DNA of 64,000 nucleotides from a virus: the IMG/VR virus record IMGVR_UViG_3300030333_008459, positions 1 through 64,000 of that record. One strand, given 5' to 3'. How positions within the stretch are numbered: position 1 is the first letter of the stretch; each line of letters starts with the position of its first letter. The position numbers and the translations under genes are program-made. Positions 39,747 to 47,550 of the stretch are shown one piece after another. The notes under the pieces are model-generated. The model did no database searches, was not told where the DNA came from, and saw nothing but the letters and a program-made list of their open reading frames with translations.

Positions 39747-40480
39747 TCAACCTTTAACAGTTTAAATCCCTTGTCATAATAATGCTTTAAAGACAGCCCA
39801 AAGTCAATACCATTTGAATTTACTGAGATGGAATTTTCATCAACCCCGTAAGTCATGGCTGATTTAGGCTGACTACCCCATAGTTCTAAGTCATCTTCGG
39901 GGTGCGGTGGGACATAAGTGTTAAGATTTAAATATTTTTGAATAGCATAAGAAAAATGCACATCTTCTCCACAAATATTATTTAAAGGTGGACCCGTTTC
40001 TCTCCAAAAAGCACCTAAAAGATCTCGGTGAAAAAACCAAGAGTGACCTACTATATCTACTTGTTTTTTCTCTTGGTTAGGGTTGGGCCAACCAAAGCGT
40101 TCAAACGACTTATATCCCACATCATTAAAGACCACTCCTACTGTTCCATATAAGCCGTTTTCTTCTTTAATAGAGTTGATACAATTTTCTGCCCACTTAC
40201 TGCCTGGGATTGTGTCATCGTCTAATAAACATATATATTCTGATTTTGCGTTTAAGGCAAAGGCAAATCTAGCCCAAACTCCATAATTGTGATTATTGTG
40301 AGAAATTTTTATCTGACCAGAATCATCTTGTAAGTAAAAATAATTTTCGCGCTTTTCGGGTTGATTTTGCCAAATCATAATTTCATTTGGCTTAATTGTT
40401 TGTTTTGTAATAGCCTCTGTTTGCTCTTTGAGAGTATGAGGTCTTTGCCAAGTGTTTAAAACAAAAGTCACAGTGTCCAT
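39743..40480 (-). CDS. Glycosyltransferase family 2-like
   Basis: 245 residues. TVTFVLNTWQRPHTLKEQTE is the GT2 opening, EYICLLDDDTIPGSKWAEN holds the DDD nucleotide-sugar motif (about 97-99), and NICGEDVHFSYAIQKYLN the ED acceptor-side motif. It is probably an inverting GT-A enzyme that extends the island's glycan. Overlaps the upstream gene by four bases. Confidence 0.8.
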   Translation of the reverse strand: MDTVTFVLNTWQRPHTLKEQTEAITKQTIKPNEIMIWQNQPEKRENYFYLQDDSGQIKISHNNHNYGVWARFAFALNAKSEYICLLDDDTIPGSKWAENCINSIKEENGLYGTVGVVFNDVGYKSFERFGWPNPNQEKKQVDIVGHSWFFHRDLLGAFWRETGPPLNNICGEDVHFSYAIQKYLNLNTYVPPHPEDDLELWGSQPKSAMTYGVDENSISVNSNGIDFGLSLKHYYDKGFKLLKVE

Positions 40481-40481
40481 A

Positions 40482-41327
40482 TTATTGAAATAGTTTAAAT
40501 GTTAAATCTGAAGGGTTAAAATCTCCCCAAGTGTCTTCGTATAAGTTTTTGCAAAGGTCTAGGTCTTTGAATTCTGACCAATCATTAATTATTAACAATG
40601 GTATGCCTAGTTCTTTAAACTTTTCTACCCCATGCCATCTTTGCACAATGGGAACGCTCTTCATATAAATAGATTCCCATGTTTTGTGACAATCCACCCC
40701 GTTTCCGATTGGAGAAACTGTAAAGTAAGATTGAGCGATGTCAGAAAGATAATTTTCCTGAGTAGAATTTACAAAATCGTCGTGTTCTTTTATAGATGAA
40801 GCATTTGGATAATTTTTTTCTAATTTTAAACAGTGCTCGGAACCCAGCTGCTCTATGCAATACTTGCGAGCCGCAAAATTAGTCGAAACATTAAAGTTTG
40901 CATAAACTGTATTGTTTTTTTCTAAATTATTAGAAGAGATATTTAAGAATCTTTCTTGATTTCCATGAGACCATTTAGGATTAGCTATACCTATGGGTAT
41001 AGGTTTTACTTTTGGATGATCAAACAAGAGATTTTGAGTATACCAGTGAGAAATATTCGGAAATAAATCTAATACATATTCTATTTTCTCCTTATCAAAA
41101 TTTATATCAGAGTTGTGAGTTACTAAAACAAATTGTTCTGGTAATTTTATCGCTCCAATTTTAACATAAGTAGAAAAAAGAGAAAGCTTTTCAGGCTTGC
41201 AGAAAAAATAATCGTTTTCTAGATCGTGATCAATAATGTAACTAAACTCATCTTGCCTAGCGTCTTTATAGTTACTCAGTTGATTTCTGCACTGATGCTT
41301 AAAATATGTTCCGCATAAAAATTTCAT
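40482..41327 (-). CDS. Exostosin-like (GT47-type) glycosyltransferase
   Basis: 281 residues from the ATG at 41327, which overlaps the previous stop (ATGA). QSYFTVSPIGNGVDCHKTWE, followed by SIYMKSVPIVQRW, is the signature of exostosin-type GT47 donor domains. Earlier, FVLVTHNSDINFD and PIGIANPKWSHGNQERFLN are typical of related bacterial and viral proteins. It probably transfers a sugar to a cell-surface or virion glycan. Confidence 0.75.
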   Translation of the reverse strand: MKFLCGTYFKHQCRNQLSNYKDARQDEFSYIIDHDLENDYFFCKPEKLSLFSTYVKIGAIKLPEQFVLVTHNSDINFDKEKIEYVLDLFPNISHWYTQNLLFDHPKVKPIPIGIANPKWSHGNQERFLNISSNNLEKNNTVYANFNVSTNFAARKYCIEQLGSEHCLKLEKNYPNASSIKEHDDFVNSTQENYLSDIAQSYFTVSPIGNGVDCHKTWESIYMKSVPIVQRWHGVEKFKELGIPLLIINDWSEFKDLDLCKNLYEDTWGDFNPSDLTFKLFQ

Positions 41328-42175
41328 AATAATGTTTTCTCCCAAAATATAGAGGCCGCGTTTTTACAGCCGTTTTTGAATTCATCATAACCAACATTTT
41401 GGAACTCAAGATAAGACCCAAGTTTATTGGTGTCTCCTATTATATCTTCTACCCCACAAAGCAAAGCTTCAGCTATCATACGACAAAAAGGTTCATTTAC
41501 TATCGGATGATGAAACAGAGAATTACATTTTTGAAAAACTTCTGCTATTTCAGAGTGTTTCTTTTGTCCGTTAAATTTAATATTAGGATAAGGATTGAAG
41601 AGAGCTTCTATGTTCATTTCCCCCCACCCAAAGACATCAACATTTCTGTTTAGATTGCTTTTCGCGAAATCAATTAAATGATTTAGACCTTTTAGGGGAT
41701 GTAAATAACCACAATAAACAACGTCATAGTCTTTCTCACAATCGACTTTTTTAAAAATATTAGTGTTTATTGGGTCGTAATTAATCTCTGTGTTACAAAA
41801 ATAATCACCATACATTTTCTTGAAGAATTCACGATGGAAATTACTTAAAAAGAATATTTTTTTTGTAGATTCAAATAGGTCTTTTCTGCGGTTTGGCTCA
41901 AGATATAAACAAGAATCGTGTTCTAGTCGTATGTGTTTGGGGTGTTTTATAATAAAATCTAGCTTTTCAGGGTTCTTGTTGTTTATAATTTCTAAGTTAG
42001 AACTAATTAAAAGATCATAATAGGATAAAAAATCAACCACAGAAGAAGTGTGATTATGTTCCACTACTTCATAGCCTAGTTCTCTGCCTCTCTCAATTAT
42101 AAGAGAGTTACTTAGCTGCGCTCCTCCCGAATTTTGTTCTAAGCTGAAGTCAGATACAAATAGAACCCTCATCAT
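41324..42175 (-). CDS. Glycosyltransferase family 4
   Basis: 283 residues. RVLFVSDFSLEQNSGGAQLS is the N-terminal acceptor domain with the GGA loop. YDVVYCGYLHPLKGLNHLID opens the donor domain, and HHPIVNEPFCRMIAEALLCG is the E-x7-E region of GT4. It is the first gene of the sugar island in transcription order. A perfect 8-bp inverted repeat covers its two tandem ATG codons. Confidence 0.8.
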   Translation of the reverse strand: MMRVLFVSDFSLEQNSGGAQLSNSLIIERGRELGYEVVEHNHTSSVVDFLSYYDLLISSNLEIINNKNPEKLDFIIKHPKHIRLEHDSCLYLEPNRRKDLFESTKKIFFLSNFHREFFKKMYGDYFCNTEINYDPINTNIFKKVDCEKDYDVVYCGYLHPLKGLNHLIDFAKSNLNRNVDVFGWGEMNIEALFNPYPNIKFNGQKKHSEIAEVFQKCNSLFHHPIVNEPFCRMIAEALLCGVEDIIGDTNKLGSYLEFQNVGYDEFKNGCKNAASIFWEKTLL

Positions 42176-42189
42176 ACAGTGTGTATGAT
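42171..42189. repeat. Inverted repeat over the start of the sugar island
   Basis: ATCATACA at 42171-42178 and TGTATGAT at 42182-42189 are perfect inverted copies with a 3-base centre. They span the ATGATG start codons of the GT4 gene. A TATAAT (42193-42188, minus strand) overlaps the repeat, but no good -35 lies 16-17 bases upstream. It could be an operator or a start-codon hairpin. Confidence 0.45.
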
Positions 42190-42201
42190 TATAGGAGTCT
42201 T

Positions 42202-42618
42202 TTACTGTTCTTCTACCTCAAGAGGGAAAAATGTTTTCTCCGCTTCGTCATCAGTAATATGAGACAATAAAAGGTCAGATCGAGAAATTAGAAAATCTTT
42301 ATTAGAAAACCTCCAGAAAGGCTCAGAATCCTCCTGAATATAGCTTTTATCAGTTCCTTTGATAATATCCATGTCGTGGAACTTGTAAGAATCGTTAACT
42401 TTTTCCCCTGAAACAAGCTTTAAAAACATATTGACCCTAGCCATAGCCCACTGAGCTGTAGTCTTGCAGGGTTCCCAGTTAACTTGAGCCGCTTTTTCAC
42501 CTCTTTTGTATACTCTTATCAGTTTTTCGACCGTAACAGTATTTTTGTTGGTTTTATTAAATTTAATAACCTTTGCTGCTAGGCAGGTATAAATTTTTTC
42601 TGAAAAAATGCGATTCAT
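42202..42618 (-). CDS. Short DUF5872-type protein
   Basis: 138 residues. VEKLIRVYKRGEKAAQ and QWAMARVNMFLKLVSGEKV match the repeat unit GQLKKVYRRGAGAF and WAMARVNMFLKMRRGGKV of the larger protein coded at 11428. The rest is acidic (ITDDEAEKTFFPLEVEEQ). It sits between ribonucleotide reductase and the sugar island. Function unknown. A good AAAGG ribosome site lies directly before the ATG. Confidence 0.6.
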   Translation of the reverse strand: MNRIFSEKIYTCLAAKVIKFNKTNKNTVTVEKLIRVYKRGEKAAQVNWEPCKTTAQWAMARVNMFLKLVSGEKVNDSYKFHDMDIIKGTDKSYIQEDSEPFWRFSNKDFLISRSDLLLSHITDDEAEKTFFPLEVEEQ

Positions 42619-42634
42619 CCTTTATTTCTTACAC

Positions 42635-44281
42635 TTAACCTTCACAAGAAGAACAATTTAAAATAGAACGCGCTAACTCTTGGCTTGGATTCGCGCTTCT
42701 TTGATAATAGAAACTTTTAACGCCTTGTTCCCATCCAAAAATAAGAAGCTCGCTTACTTGTTTTGGGGGGCATTTCGGAGAAATCATCAAATTGAGGCTT
42801 TGTCCTTGATCTATAAACTTTTGGCGCTGAGAAGCTTGGATAACGATTTCTTTTTGAGATGTTTCTCCGAATGTTTTAAATACAGATTTTTCTTCGTCAG
42901 ATAAAAAATCTAAGTGTTGGACTGAGCCGCCCTTACTAAGAATAGACTTCCAAGTGGTTTGAGTATTTTTCTTCTTTTCTTCTAAAAGTCTTTCTAGATA
43001 AGGATTTTTGTAAGTGAATTTACCTTTAGCTAGATCCTTGGTGAAGTAATTGCTATTCAAGGGTTCGATTGATGGCGAAACCTGACCTAGTATAAAAGAA
43101 CTGGAAGTTGTAGGTGCAATCGCCATTGTTGTCATATTGCGCCTACCATAACCTTCTAGATGCGATGGCTCACCCAATAAGACGGATAATTGTTTTGTCG
43201 CGCTATCTGCTTTTTCTCTTATTGTTTTGTGAATTTCTGTGTTTATAAACTTAGCCTCCATACCTTCGAATGGAATCAATTTAGATTGCAAGAAAGAGTG
43301 CCATCCAAGAACTCCGACACCTAAAGCTCTCTGCCTCTTAGCAAAGTTGTGAGAAGCTTTCATATAGGGTATATCTTCTGTTTTTTGGATATACTCTTCC
43401 ATTACGGCATCCAGAAAATAAACAAGGGTCTCAATCGCATCAGTTTTAACTATCTCGTCCCATTCTAGAAGATTCAGAGAAGACAAACAACAGACAAAAG
43501 ATTCTTCTTCCGAAGAATGTAAGAATATTTCGCTACAAAGATTGGAGGCGTGGATTTGTAAGTTTTTATCTTTGTAAGGTTTGGGAGCTTGTTGGTTGGC
43601 GGTATCCGTAAAAAATATGTAAGGATAACCAGTTTCAAATCTTTTTCTTATGATCGAAGCCCATACAGATCTCTTTTTCTTGTCGCCCTCTATCATGGAG
43701 CGCATCCATTCGTCTGCAATGCAAACAGCAAAAGACATTTCTTGGATTGGATTACCCTCGCTGCGTATCCTTAAAAATTCATTAATGTCAGGATGATCTA
43801 CAGGTAGATAAGCTGCAAAAGATCCTCTTCTGACATTGCTTTGAGAAACAACAGAGGAAACTTTGTCAAATAATTCCATAAAATGGACTGGGCCACTTGA
43901 AGTCCCTCCCGCTGAAATTTCAACCCCTCTTCCTCTTAGCTCTCCAAAATATCCAGAAGTGCCAGAGCCATGTTTTGTCTGCATCCCTACTTCAGCTTGC
44001 TTGTCCAGAATGGCATCCATTCGGTCTTCTATGAAGACTCCATTGCAAGAAATAGGAAGACCTCTATCTCTGCCGAAGTTAGCCCACACAGGGCTAGCTA
44101 GAGAATAAAAACCTCTTCTTAGATAATCTTCAAACTTATCAGAAAAACCTTTTATTTTTAGAAGCTTTTCTGCGGTGACAGCGATGTCATGACCTCGCTG
44201 TTCTGCTGATTCTCCCTCTCTCAAATATCCCCGCTTTAAAAAATCTCGGGAATCTTTATTAAGCCACTTATATCTTTTCAT
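42635..44281 (-). CDS. nrdA: Ribonucleotide reductase, large (alpha) subunit, class I
   Basis: 548 residues, shorter than most NrdA because the N-terminal ATP-cone is absent. C79 (LPISCNGV) and C264/C265 (SFVCCLSSLN) fit the redox pair. N247-x-C249-x-E251 (SNLCSE) is the radical active site. GVGVLGWHSFLQ, MAIAPTTSSSFILGQVSPSI (substrate phosphate loop) and the final CSSCEG redox tail are in place. Without the ATP-cone, overall activity is not shut down by dATP, which suits a phage. Overlaps nrdB by four bases. Confidence 0.95.
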   Translation of the reverse strand: MKRYKWLNKDSRDFLKRGYLREGESAEQRGHDIAVTAEKLLKIKGFSDKFEDYLRRGFYSLASPVWANFGRDRGLPISCNGVFIEDRMDAILDKQAEVGMQTKHGSGTSGYFGELRGRGVEISAGGTSSGPVHFMELFDKVSSVVSQSNVRRGSFAAYLPVDHPDINEFLRIRSEGNPIQEMSFAVCIADEWMRSMIEGDKKKRSVWASIIRKRFETGYPYIFFTDTANQQAPKPYKDKNLQIHASNLCSEIFLHSSEEESFVCCLSSLNLLEWDEIVKTDAIETLVYFLDAVMEEYIQKTEDIPYMKASHNFAKRQRALGVGVLGWHSFLQSKLIPFEGMEAKFINTEIHKTIREKADSATKQLSVLLGEPSHLEGYGRRNMTTMAIAPTTSSSFILGQVSPSIEPLNSNYFTKDLAKGKFTYKNPYLERLLEEKKKNTQTTWKSILSKGGSVQHLDFLSDEEKSVFKTFGETSQKEIVIQASQRQKFIDQGQSLNLMISPKCPPKQVSELLIFGWEQGVKSFYYQRSANPSQELARSILNCSSCEG

Positions 44282-45252
44282 TCAAAAAGGTCTTCAGCAT
44301 CGAATGTTTGAGAATTTTTAGAATACTCTACAGGACGAGAGTGGAAAAAATCTGTGGCATTGTTGCCAATTAATTCCTCTTCGAACCACATTGTATCCTC
44401 CAACACCGAAGTGTCAACATCAAACGCTGTAGAAAAGCCGATTTTTTCTAGAGAGTCGTTTATTCTATTTTTAATAAACTCTTTCAATATGTCGGCATTA
44501 AGTCCTTTTTCGTTAAATCCATTCACCATCCAATCTACAATATTGCTTTCTGCTAAAAAAGCAGCCTTAGCCTCTGTAAAAATCCTCTCTTCTAGTTCCT
44601 CGTCAAAAAGTTCGGGATGTTCACTGCGGATAGTGTTAATGATTTTGATTCCAGCAAGAGCGTGAATGTTTTCTTCGTTTCTGGTATATTTTACCTGCTG
44701 ACCAGTATCCTTGAGAACGTTTCGATAACGATTAAACCAATTGATTATGTAAAACTGACTAAATAAAGAAACGTTTTCCACAAAAAGAGTAAAAAGAATT
44801 AAGGCATAAACATAATGCTTCTTAGAATCTTTATAAAACCGATGAGTATATTTTCTTAGGTAATTTACTCGCCCCTCTATGAAATCTAATTCCATGTTTT
44901 GTTCGAATATATGCTCTAATCCTAAGACCTTCAGCAGTCTCTCATAGGCATTATTATGAATTACCTCAACGTTAGCCATTACATACCCTAAATCTGTTAA
45001 ACTTGGGTGAGGTAAATTGTCTCCCAGCTTGCTCCAGAACTTTTTGACGGCGACTTCAATCTGACCAATCGCGGACAAGGTTCTGATAATTATTTCTTTT
45101 TCTTGGTCATCCAAATTGACATTAAAGTCCTGAATATCGCTACTAAAGCTGAACTCCTTGTCGGTCCAAAAACCGTTATGCATTGCCTCTATAAACTCCT
45201 GCGCCCAAGGGTAGTGATCAGGCTTCCTCGATACTTGTTCTTCAAAAATCAT
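44278..45252 (-). CDS. nrdB: Ribonucleotide reductase, small (beta) subunit, class I
   Basis: 324 residues. Metal ligands fit the ferritin-like fold: E66 (QIEVAV), E96 and H99 (VEVIH), E159 (LFVENV), and E194 with H197 (ENIH). Y103 lies four residues after H99, as does the radical tyrosine Y122 of E. coli. The first ligand is Glu, not Asp, as in many phage and Bacteroidota-like enzymes. The acidic C-terminus (FDAEDLFE) is the expected docking tail. First gene of the minus-strand block; a possible promoter is at 45270-45296. Confidence 0.93.
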   Translation of the reverse strand: MIFEEQVSRKPDHYPWAQEFIEAMHNGFWTDKEFSFSSDIQDFNVNLDDQEKEIIIRTLSAIGQIEVAVKKFWSKLGDNLPHPSLTDLGYVMANVEVIHNNAYERLLKVLGLEHIFEQNMELDFIEGRVNYLRKYTHRFYKDSKKHYVYALILFTLFVENVSLFSQFYIINWFNRYRNVLKDTGQQVKYTRNEENIHALAGIKIINTIRSEHPELFDEELEERIFTEAKAAFLAESNIVDWMVNGFNEKGLNADILKEFIKNRINDSLEKIGFSTAFDVDTSVLEDTMWFEEELIGNNATDFFHSRPVEYSKNSQTFDAEDLFE

Positions 45253-45269
45253 GGTTAAAGGAATTTACA

Positions 45270-45296
45270 CTTATACTACTCGTAGCTCCTCGTCAA
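45270..45296 (-). promoter_or_regulatory. Possible sigma70-type promoter for nrdB
   Basis: Minus strand: TTGACG (45296-45291), a 15-base spacer, TATAAG (45275-45270). Both hexamers match at five of six positions; the spacer is short. It adjoins the 45297-45311 palindrome, so a repressor bound there could block it. Confidence 0.45.
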
Positions 45297-45311
45297 CAGG
45301 AAAATTTCCTG
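45297..45311. promoter_or_regulatory. Operator-like palindrome between divergent promoters
   Basis: CAGGAAAATTTCCTG has perfect 7-bp arms around one central base. It lies between the nrdB promoter and the sigma-factor promoter (45321). A tight palindrome with no loop is more operator-like than hairpin-like, and no gene upstream needs a terminator here. Confidence 0.55.
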
Positions 45312-45320
45312 AATTTTTTG

Positions 45321-45348
45321 TTGACAAAATATTTCATAACCTTATAAT
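45321..45348 (+). promoter_or_regulatory. Consensus sigma70 promoter for the sigma-factor operon
   Basis: TTGACA at 45321-45326 and TATAAT at 45343-45348 with a 16-base spacer: both hexamers are perfect. It reads towards the sigma-factor gene. Expected start near 45355 gives a leader of about 134 bases that includes the 45387-45412 inverted repeat and the TATAAATA boxes. Confidence 0.85.
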
Positions 45349-45386
45349 TACCGTGAAACGGCTTTAAGAAACGATTCTTCGCTTTG

Positions 45387-45412
45387 TAACGTAATAGGTT
45401 AAGAATACGTTA
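45387..45412. repeat. Inverted repeat in the sigma-operon leader
   Basis: TAACGTA (45387-45393) and TACGTTA (45406-45412) are inverted copies with a 12-base gap. A smaller dyad AAGAA-ACGA-TTCTT lies at 45366-45379. Both are within the predicted leader, so they may be operator sites or RNA structure. Confidence 0.4.
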
Positions 45413-45431
45413 TTCGTAAAGTAAAACGTTT

Positions 45432-45450
45432 TATAAATATATTATAAATA
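45432..45450 (+). promoter_or_regulatory. Tandem T4-late-like TATAAATA boxes
   Basis: TATAAATA at 45432-45439 and again at 45443-45450. This octamer is the T4 late promoter element read by gp55. The second box would start transcription near 45457, about 32 bases before the ATG at 45489. Single copies inside genes at 25520 and 40664 show that chance matches occur in this AT-rich DNA. Confidence 0.45.
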
Positions 45451-45488
45451 TTGCAGAATTTTTGGAAAAAGAAGAAAAAGATCTTAAG

Positions 45489-46070
45489 ATGTTTGAAGTG
45501 CAGACCGACCTAACACTGATTTCTAACATCCAGAGCAATAATGACGAAGATAGTCTTATCGAGCTTATAAACAGGCACTCTGGCATCTACCATAGCATGG
45601 TAAACCAGTTTTTATCTAGCCCACGATACTGCTTAGATAAGAGTCAAGTTGTGAGTGAAAAAGATTCTGTAATTTACAGCTCCGCTCTTAATTACGACCC
45701 AGAAAGAAAAACAAAATTTTCCACTCATTTAGCGAATCAAACAAAGTGGAAGTGTTTAAATATTCTCAATAAAAAGAAGAAAAATAAAGAGGTTTTTATT
45801 GATGACAATAACACCTATACAGAACCTTATTGTGAAAGCTTCGTTCAGCAAATAAACAAAGAGGAGGCAATTAATATGTTTAAAAATTGCTTAGAGAAAG
45901 AAAAAGATCATCGGGTTAAAAAAATTATTGACATGCGATATAATGTGAGTCACAATAAACTCACTCCTTGGAGAAAAATTGCAAAAGAAGTTGACATGAG
46001 TATTCAGGGATGTATAAACATTCACAACAAGTTCATTAACAAAGTAAAAAAAGAAGGAAATTATGTTTAA
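45489..46070 (+). CDS. Small sigma-70-family factor (T4 gp55-like)
   Basis: 193 residues from the ATG at 45489; an upstream TTG at 45462 is possible but would sit about 5 bases after the late-box start. SLIELINRHSGIYHSMVNQF and FSTHLANQTKWKCLNIL resemble sigma region 2 (core binding and -10 recognition). DHRVKKIIDMRY and TPWRKIAKEVDMSIQGC, then INIHNKFINKVK, form a region 4-like helix-turn-helix. The size fits the T4 late sigma gp55. It probably directs host RNA polymerase to phage late promoters. It overlaps ssb by eight bases. Confidence 0.8.
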   Translation: MFEVQTDLTLISNIQSNNDEDSLIELINRHSGIYHSMVNQFLSSPRYCLDKSQVVSEKDSVIYSSALNYDPERKTKFSTHLANQTKWKCLNILNKKKKNKEVFIDDNNTYTEPYCESFVQQINKEEAINMFKNCLEKEKDHRVKKIIDMRYNVSHNKLTPWRKIAKEVDMSIQGCINIHNKFINKVKKEGNYV

Positions 46071-46428
46071 TTCAATTACAGCAGCTGCCTATCTTGTAAA
46101 AGATCCAGAAGTCCGCACTACTAGTTCGGGTAAAAAAGTCGCCACTCTGAGGGCGGGTATTTCCACATCTAATGCTAAAACGAAATGTTTTATTGACATC
46201 GAGTATTGGGACAAGACAGCAGAGATTGCCGAAAAATATCTCACTAAAGGAAGAGAGTTCATGGTTCAAGGTGAACTTTGCATGTCTTCTTGGGAGAAAG
46301 ATGGAAAAAATTTCAGCAAATACTTCGTCAGGGGAAAAGATTTACAGTTTCTCAGTTCAGGTAAAAAGTCTGATTCTGATTCGCAAACTTCAGAGGTGGA
46401 AGAATCTGAAGACCTTGTTCCATTTTAA
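46063..46428 (+). CDS. ssb: Single-stranded DNA-binding protein
   Basis: 121 residues. The OB fold is bacterial-type: MFNSITAAAYLVKDPEVRTT, FIDIEYWDKTAEIAEKYLTK and GKNFSKYFVRGKDLQFL. An acidic tail ends in EDLVPF, the SSB peptide that docks repair and replication partners (consensus DDDIPF). An AAGGA ribosome site lies five bases before the ATG. It coats ssDNA for the replisome encoded at 16.5-25.8 kb. Translation is coupled to the sigma gene. Confidence 0.92.
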   Translation: MFNSITAAAYLVKDPEVRTTSSGKKVATLRAGISTSNAKTKCFIDIEYWDKTAEIAEKYLTKGREFMVQGELCMSSWEKDGKNFSKYFVRGKDLQFLSSGKKSDSDSQTSEVEESEDLVPF

Positions 46429-47510
46429 TGAAAGACAAACTCCTTTTAGAAGTCCCACTTAACAGGTTAAGCTTCGGTAATGTTAGCTATAACATTATCC
46501 GAGAGCTTTATAAGCTAGATGCTGATATAGCCATTTTTCCTATTGGTCCTATCGAGCAAATTGATCTCTCTGCTTTCGATGTTAAGGATGATATTAAAAA
46601 ATATATAGACGATGCCATACAAAAAAGATGGGACTTCATAGGTAAGATACCATCTCTTAAGCTGTGGCATCTGGGCGGTTCAGAAAATAGAAAAAGCAAA
46701 GATCAGTTTCTGTATACGTTTTATGAGTGCAATCAGCCTACTAAACAAGAATTAGCTATCTGTTCCGCGCAAGATAGAACTTTTTTTAGTTCTACATACG
46801 CCACAAAAGCATTTAAAAATAGAGGGTGTGAGAATGTTTCTTTTGTTCCACTTGGGTTTGACCCTGATTTTTTTAGAACTGAAAAAACATATCTAAAAGA
46901 TGTAGTTCATTTTGGGTTGATGGGAAAATTCGAAAACAGAAAACATACTCAAAAGATTATAAGAACTTGGCTTAAAAAGTATGGGAACAATAATAATTAT
47001 CAGCTTTCTTGCTGTGTATCCAATCCCTTCTTTAAGCCAGATCAAATGAAATCTATCATTACCGAAACTCTTGAGGGTAAAAATTATAACAATATTAATT
47101 TTTTACCACCTCTGGCAAAAAACAATGAGGTTAACGAACTTTTAAATTCAATAGATATTGATTTAACTGGATTATCAGGAGGAGAGGGCTGGAATTTGCC
47201 CTCTTTTAATTCCACCTGTTTGGGAAAGTGGAGCGTTGTTTTGAATTGCACATCTCATAAAGATTGGGCTACCGAAAAAAATTCTATATTAATAGAGCCA
47301 TCAGGAGAAATGCCTGTAGCTGATGGTATTTTCTTTTCACAAAATAATGAGGTCAACCAAGGAACTTTCTATACTTGGACAGAAGAAGAGGCTATATCCG
47401 CTATGGAGACAGCGGAACAAAAGGCGGGACAAATTAACTCAGAGGGACAAAAATTAGCGGAAAAAATGACATACGCTAAGACTACTGAAAGCATTTTATC
47501 CTTTATTTAG
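46428..47510 (+). CDS. GT-B-type glycosyltransferase
   Basis: 360 residues. The N-terminal half has LLLEVPLNRLSFGNVSYNII, a start typical of group-1 glycosyltransferases in phages. The donor half has VVHFGLMGKFENRKHTQKII, NNINFLPPLAKNNEVNELLN and GLSGGEGWNLPSFNSTCLGK, where GGEGW fits the sugar-nucleotide loop. Substrate unknown. It sits between ssb and hsp20, away from the sugar island, and starts at TAATG. Confidence 0.75.
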   Translation: MKDKLLLEVPLNRLSFGNVSYNIIRELYKLDADIAIFPIGPIEQIDLSAFDVKDDIKKYIDDAIQKRWDFIGKIPSLKLWHLGGSENRKSKDQFLYTFYECNQPTKQELAICSAQDRTFFSSTYATKAFKNRGCENVSFVPLGFDPDFFRTEKTYLKDVVHFGLMGKFENRKHTQKIIRTWLKKYGNNNNYQLSCCVSNPFFKPDQMKSIITETLEGKNYNNINFLPPLAKNNEVNELLNSIDIDLTGLSGGEGWNLPSFNSTCLGKWSVVLNCTSHKDWATEKNSILIEPSGEMPVADGIFFSQNNEVNQGTFYTWTEEEAISAMETAEQKAGQINSEGQKLAEKMTYAKTTESILSFI

Positions 47511-47550
47511 TGTATTTTAGTGTTGGTATTACAATTGCTATTTAATAATT

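Noticed and set aside
45297-45325. Terminator at the CAGGAAAATTTCCTG palindrome followed by a T-run
   Set aside because: The palindrome has a single central base, so a normal hairpin loop would shorten the stem to about five pairs. No plus-strand gene ends upstream.
45462-45488. TTG at 45462 as the start of the sigma-factor gene
   Set aside because: The ATG at 45489 is a better codon, and a transcript from the second TATAAATA box would leave only about five bases before the TTG. It cannot be fully excluded.
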